Shown here: in pieces, positions 4,263-5,864 of the stretch
Numbering within the stretch: position 1 is the first letter of the stretch
Layout: each line of letters starts with the position of its first letter
From: CALXCT01 sp964422185
Lineage (GTDB): Bacteria; Bacillota; Clostridia; Oscillospirales; Oscillospiraceae
NCBI GenBank assembly: GCA_964422185.1
Contig: CAYRAG010000080.1
Location: forward strand, 1-5,864
DNA length: 5,864 nucleotides
Direction: 5' to 3'
Program-made: the position numbers and the translations under genes
Notes under the pieces: model-generated
What the model was told of the DNA's origin: nothing
The model's database searches: none
The model's input: the letters and a program-made list of their open reading frames with translations, nothing else

Positions 4263-5846
4263 ATGAAACACAGAGGAATCTTCTGCCTGACGCTTTTGCT
4301 GTGCGTCGCGCTCAGCGCCTGCGGGAAACTCCCGGACGGCACCCCCGGGGCGGCGGTTTCCGGCGCGGAGGAGTACAGGGGCTCCCCGTACTCGGTGGTA
4401 CTGGCGGAGCTGCAGCAGGCGGGATTTACCGACATCGAGACGGAGCAGCTGGAGGATCTCAACTCCGCCAGCCAGGCGGAGGACGGCCTGGTCTCCGGGA
4501 TCTCCATCAACGGGAGGACGGATTTCGCGGACGGAACCGAGTTCCCGCTGGACGCGAAGATCGTGATCACCTACCACACGATCCGGAAAGTCTACGCCCC
4601 CCTGTCCTCCGACGAGATCAAGACCATGGACATCGTAGAGGTTCGGCAGCGCTTTGTGGAGGTCGGGTTCACGAACATCGAGACGGTGGAGGTCTACGAC
4701 CTGGATCCGGACACCTTCCAGGGGGAGTTTGAGAACACCGCCTCCATCGACACGGTCATGAGCTTCTCCGCGGCGGACGCGTTCGCCTACGACAGCAAAG
4801 TAACCCTCACCTGCCACCGGCCCTACGAGAAGTACAATGTGGTTTTGAAAGTGGAGTGTGTCCCCAATTTCCTCTTCAACCGCTATGACATCGACATCTC
4901 CCTGGACGACGCGCCCCAGGCGACGCTCAAGCACGGGGAGTCCGGCACCTACGAGTTCCGGCTCAAGGTGGGCGAGCACACTTTCACCTTTGCCTCCGCC
5001 GAAGATGCCGCCGTGAAGTACGGGAAGACCCTGAATGTATACTGCGACATGGAGGCGGCGTACAGGGTCAACTGCGAAAACGGCGAGATCGCGGTCACAG
5101 AGGTCTATGTGGACAGAGAAGAGGTGCTCTCGGACACCCAGGTGAAGATCCAGTTTAGCAGGAGCGATCTGGTGGCGGCAAACTACCAGGAGGTGGAGAA
5201 ACAGCTGGCGGACTGCGGCTTCACGAACATCCGAACCGTCCCGGTTTACGACATCGTCTTCGGCATCACGGACTCCGGCGAGACCAGCGAGGTGACCATC
5301 GGCGGACGCGACGACTACAAGCGCGGCGATATCTTTGAGCGGGACGCCGAGGTCGTGATCACCTACCACATGCCTGAGAAAGAGGCGCCGGCGGACGGAT
5401 CCGAACCGCCCTCGCCGGCGGAGAGCGGTTCCGGCTCGAGCGCGCCGCCGGAGGACACCGCCCCCCTGAGCTACTCCACGAATTCCCTGGAGCAGGCGAA
5501 ACAGGGCAACTCCGGGGTGTTCTCCTACCGCATGTCCGCCCAGGGGCAGGATCTGTACTGCGTTATCGACTTCGAGGAGGGCTATGTCTACTGCTTCACG
5601 GACGGCGAGGGCGCGGACAGCGCCTGCGAGAAGTTAAAAATCGAATCCGGGGATCTGAATTCCGGCGTCGCCATCACCTACCGCGACGGGGAGTCTGAGT
5701 GGCACAATGAGCTGCGGTTCAAGCGGCCAAACCAGCCGGATACGCTGCTGTTCGGGGACGGAGAGCAGACGGAGTATGAGTTCGCGGCGGCCGATCTGGC
5801 CAAAGCGCTGGAACTGAGAGACACAAAAGAGATCAGCGGCGGCTGA
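4263..5846 (+). CDS. Surface lipoprotein with three PASTA-like repeats
   Basis: A 527-residue protein, probably lipid-anchored on the outer face of the membrane. A short basic start (MKHR) and hydrophobic core lead to the lipobox LSAC with Cys20 as the lipidated residue. Three related repeats follow at about 41-107, 122-187 and 306-371. Each has a YxxVxxxLxxAGFTNIxT-like opening and closes with VxITYH or LTCH, as in PASTA-like repeats common in clostridial proteins. Between repeats 2 and 3 lies a beta-rich Ig-like segment (about 190-285) with TLKHGESGTYEFRLKVGEHTF (221-241). An acidic, Pro/Ser-rich linker (372-402) joins a C-terminal domain (about 410-520) with VIDFEEGYVYCFTDGEG and DLNSGVAITYRDGES. 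I recall similar C-termini in uncharacterised Firmicutes PASTA proteins. The role is unknown; PASTA domains in kinases bind peptidoglycan, but there is no kinase here. Confidence 0.9.
   Translation: MKHRGIFCLTLLLCVALSACGKLPDGTPGAAVSGAEEYRGSPYSVVLAELQQAGFTDIETEQLEDLNSASQAEDGLVSGISINGRTDFADGTEFPLDAKIVITYHTIRKVYAPLSSDEIKTMDIVEVRQRFVEVGFTNIETVEVYDLDPDTFQGEFENTASIDTVMSFSAADAFAYDSKVTLTCHRPYEKYNVVLKVECVPNFLFNRYDIDISLDDAPQATLKHGESGTYEFRLKVGEHTFTFASAEDAAVKYGKTLNVYCDMEAAYRVNCENGEIAVTEVYVDREEVLSDTQVKIQFSRSDLVAANYQEVEKQLADCGFTNIRTVPVYDIVFGITDSGETSEVTIGGRDDYKRGDIFERDAEVVITYHMPEKEAPADGSEPPSPAESGSGSSAPPEDTAPLSYSTNSLEQAKQGNSGVFSYRMSAQGQDLYCVIDFEEGYVYCFTDGEGADSACEKLKIESGDLNSGVAITYRDGESEWHNELRFKRPNQPDTLLFGDGEQTEYEFAAADLAKALELRDTKEISGG
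4383..5375 (+). repeat. Three diverged internal repeats in the lipoprotein gene
   Basis: Repeats lie at about 4383-4583, 4626-4823 and 5178-5375. DNA identity is still visible in places: ttcacgaacatc occurs at 4668 and 5220, and gtgatcacctaccac at about 4563 and 5356. Repeats 1 and 3 share the ISINGRTDF / VTIGGRDDY block. Repeat 2 has lost it and is the most diverged. Confidence 0.75.
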
Positions 5847-5864
5847 GGCGGCGCCCTCCCCTGC

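Noticed and set aside
3909..5369. 486-codon minus frame across the gap
   Set aside because: It spans the N run and is antisense to the lipoprotein gene, with a repetitive Val/Leu/Asp/Arg-rich translation.

Overview
This is a GC-rich window with strong AGGAGG-type Shine-Dalgarno sites, extended -10 promoters, a cobalamin riboswitch, a clostridial-type flavin/iron-sulfur enoate reductase and a lipoprotein with PASTA-like repeats. Together these point to an anaerobic, high-GC member of the Clostridia, plausibly a gut Oscillospiraceae/Lachnospiraceae-like organism in a draft or metagenome assembly. A run of exactly 100 N (3983-4082) is a scaffold gap of conventional size, so the true distance between the two halves is unknown and their linkage rests on the assembler.

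Left part (1-1320). No confident protein gene is visible in the first 1.3 kb. The minus strand carries a complete cobalamin (B12) riboswitch unit: an extended -10 promoter (771-799), the aptamer (about 538-752), then three intrinsic terminators in tandem (462-488, 417-442, 372-399), with a weak fourth candidate at 320-348. No recognisable gene lies between the aptamer and the window edge, so the controlled gene is beyond position 1 or absent. Further right are a set of degenerate decamer repeats (895-1000) and a short minus-strand reading frame with coding-like composition (950-1129).

Middle (1285-3783, minus strand). One complete gene encodes a 673-residue NADH:flavin oxidoreductase of the 2,4-dienoyl-CoA reductase / 2-enoate reductase / BaiCD-BaiH type. 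Its upstream region is rich in signals: a promoter whose 17-bp spacer is almost filled by an inverted repeat (probable operator), then a roughly 140-nt leader that can fold into a 5' hairpin and a three-way junction next to the ribosome-binding site. Downstream lie a tiny GTG-started frame with an in-frame stop and a strong terminator.

Right part (4083-5864, plus strand). The 3' end of an unidentified gene emerges from the N gap, followed by a complete 527-residue surface lipoprotein. It has three PASTA-like repeats, an Ig-like insert between repeats 2 and 3, an acidic/proline-rich linker and a C-terminal domain. The reductase and the lipoprotein are divergently oriented around the gap, and nothing in the sequence ties them functionally.
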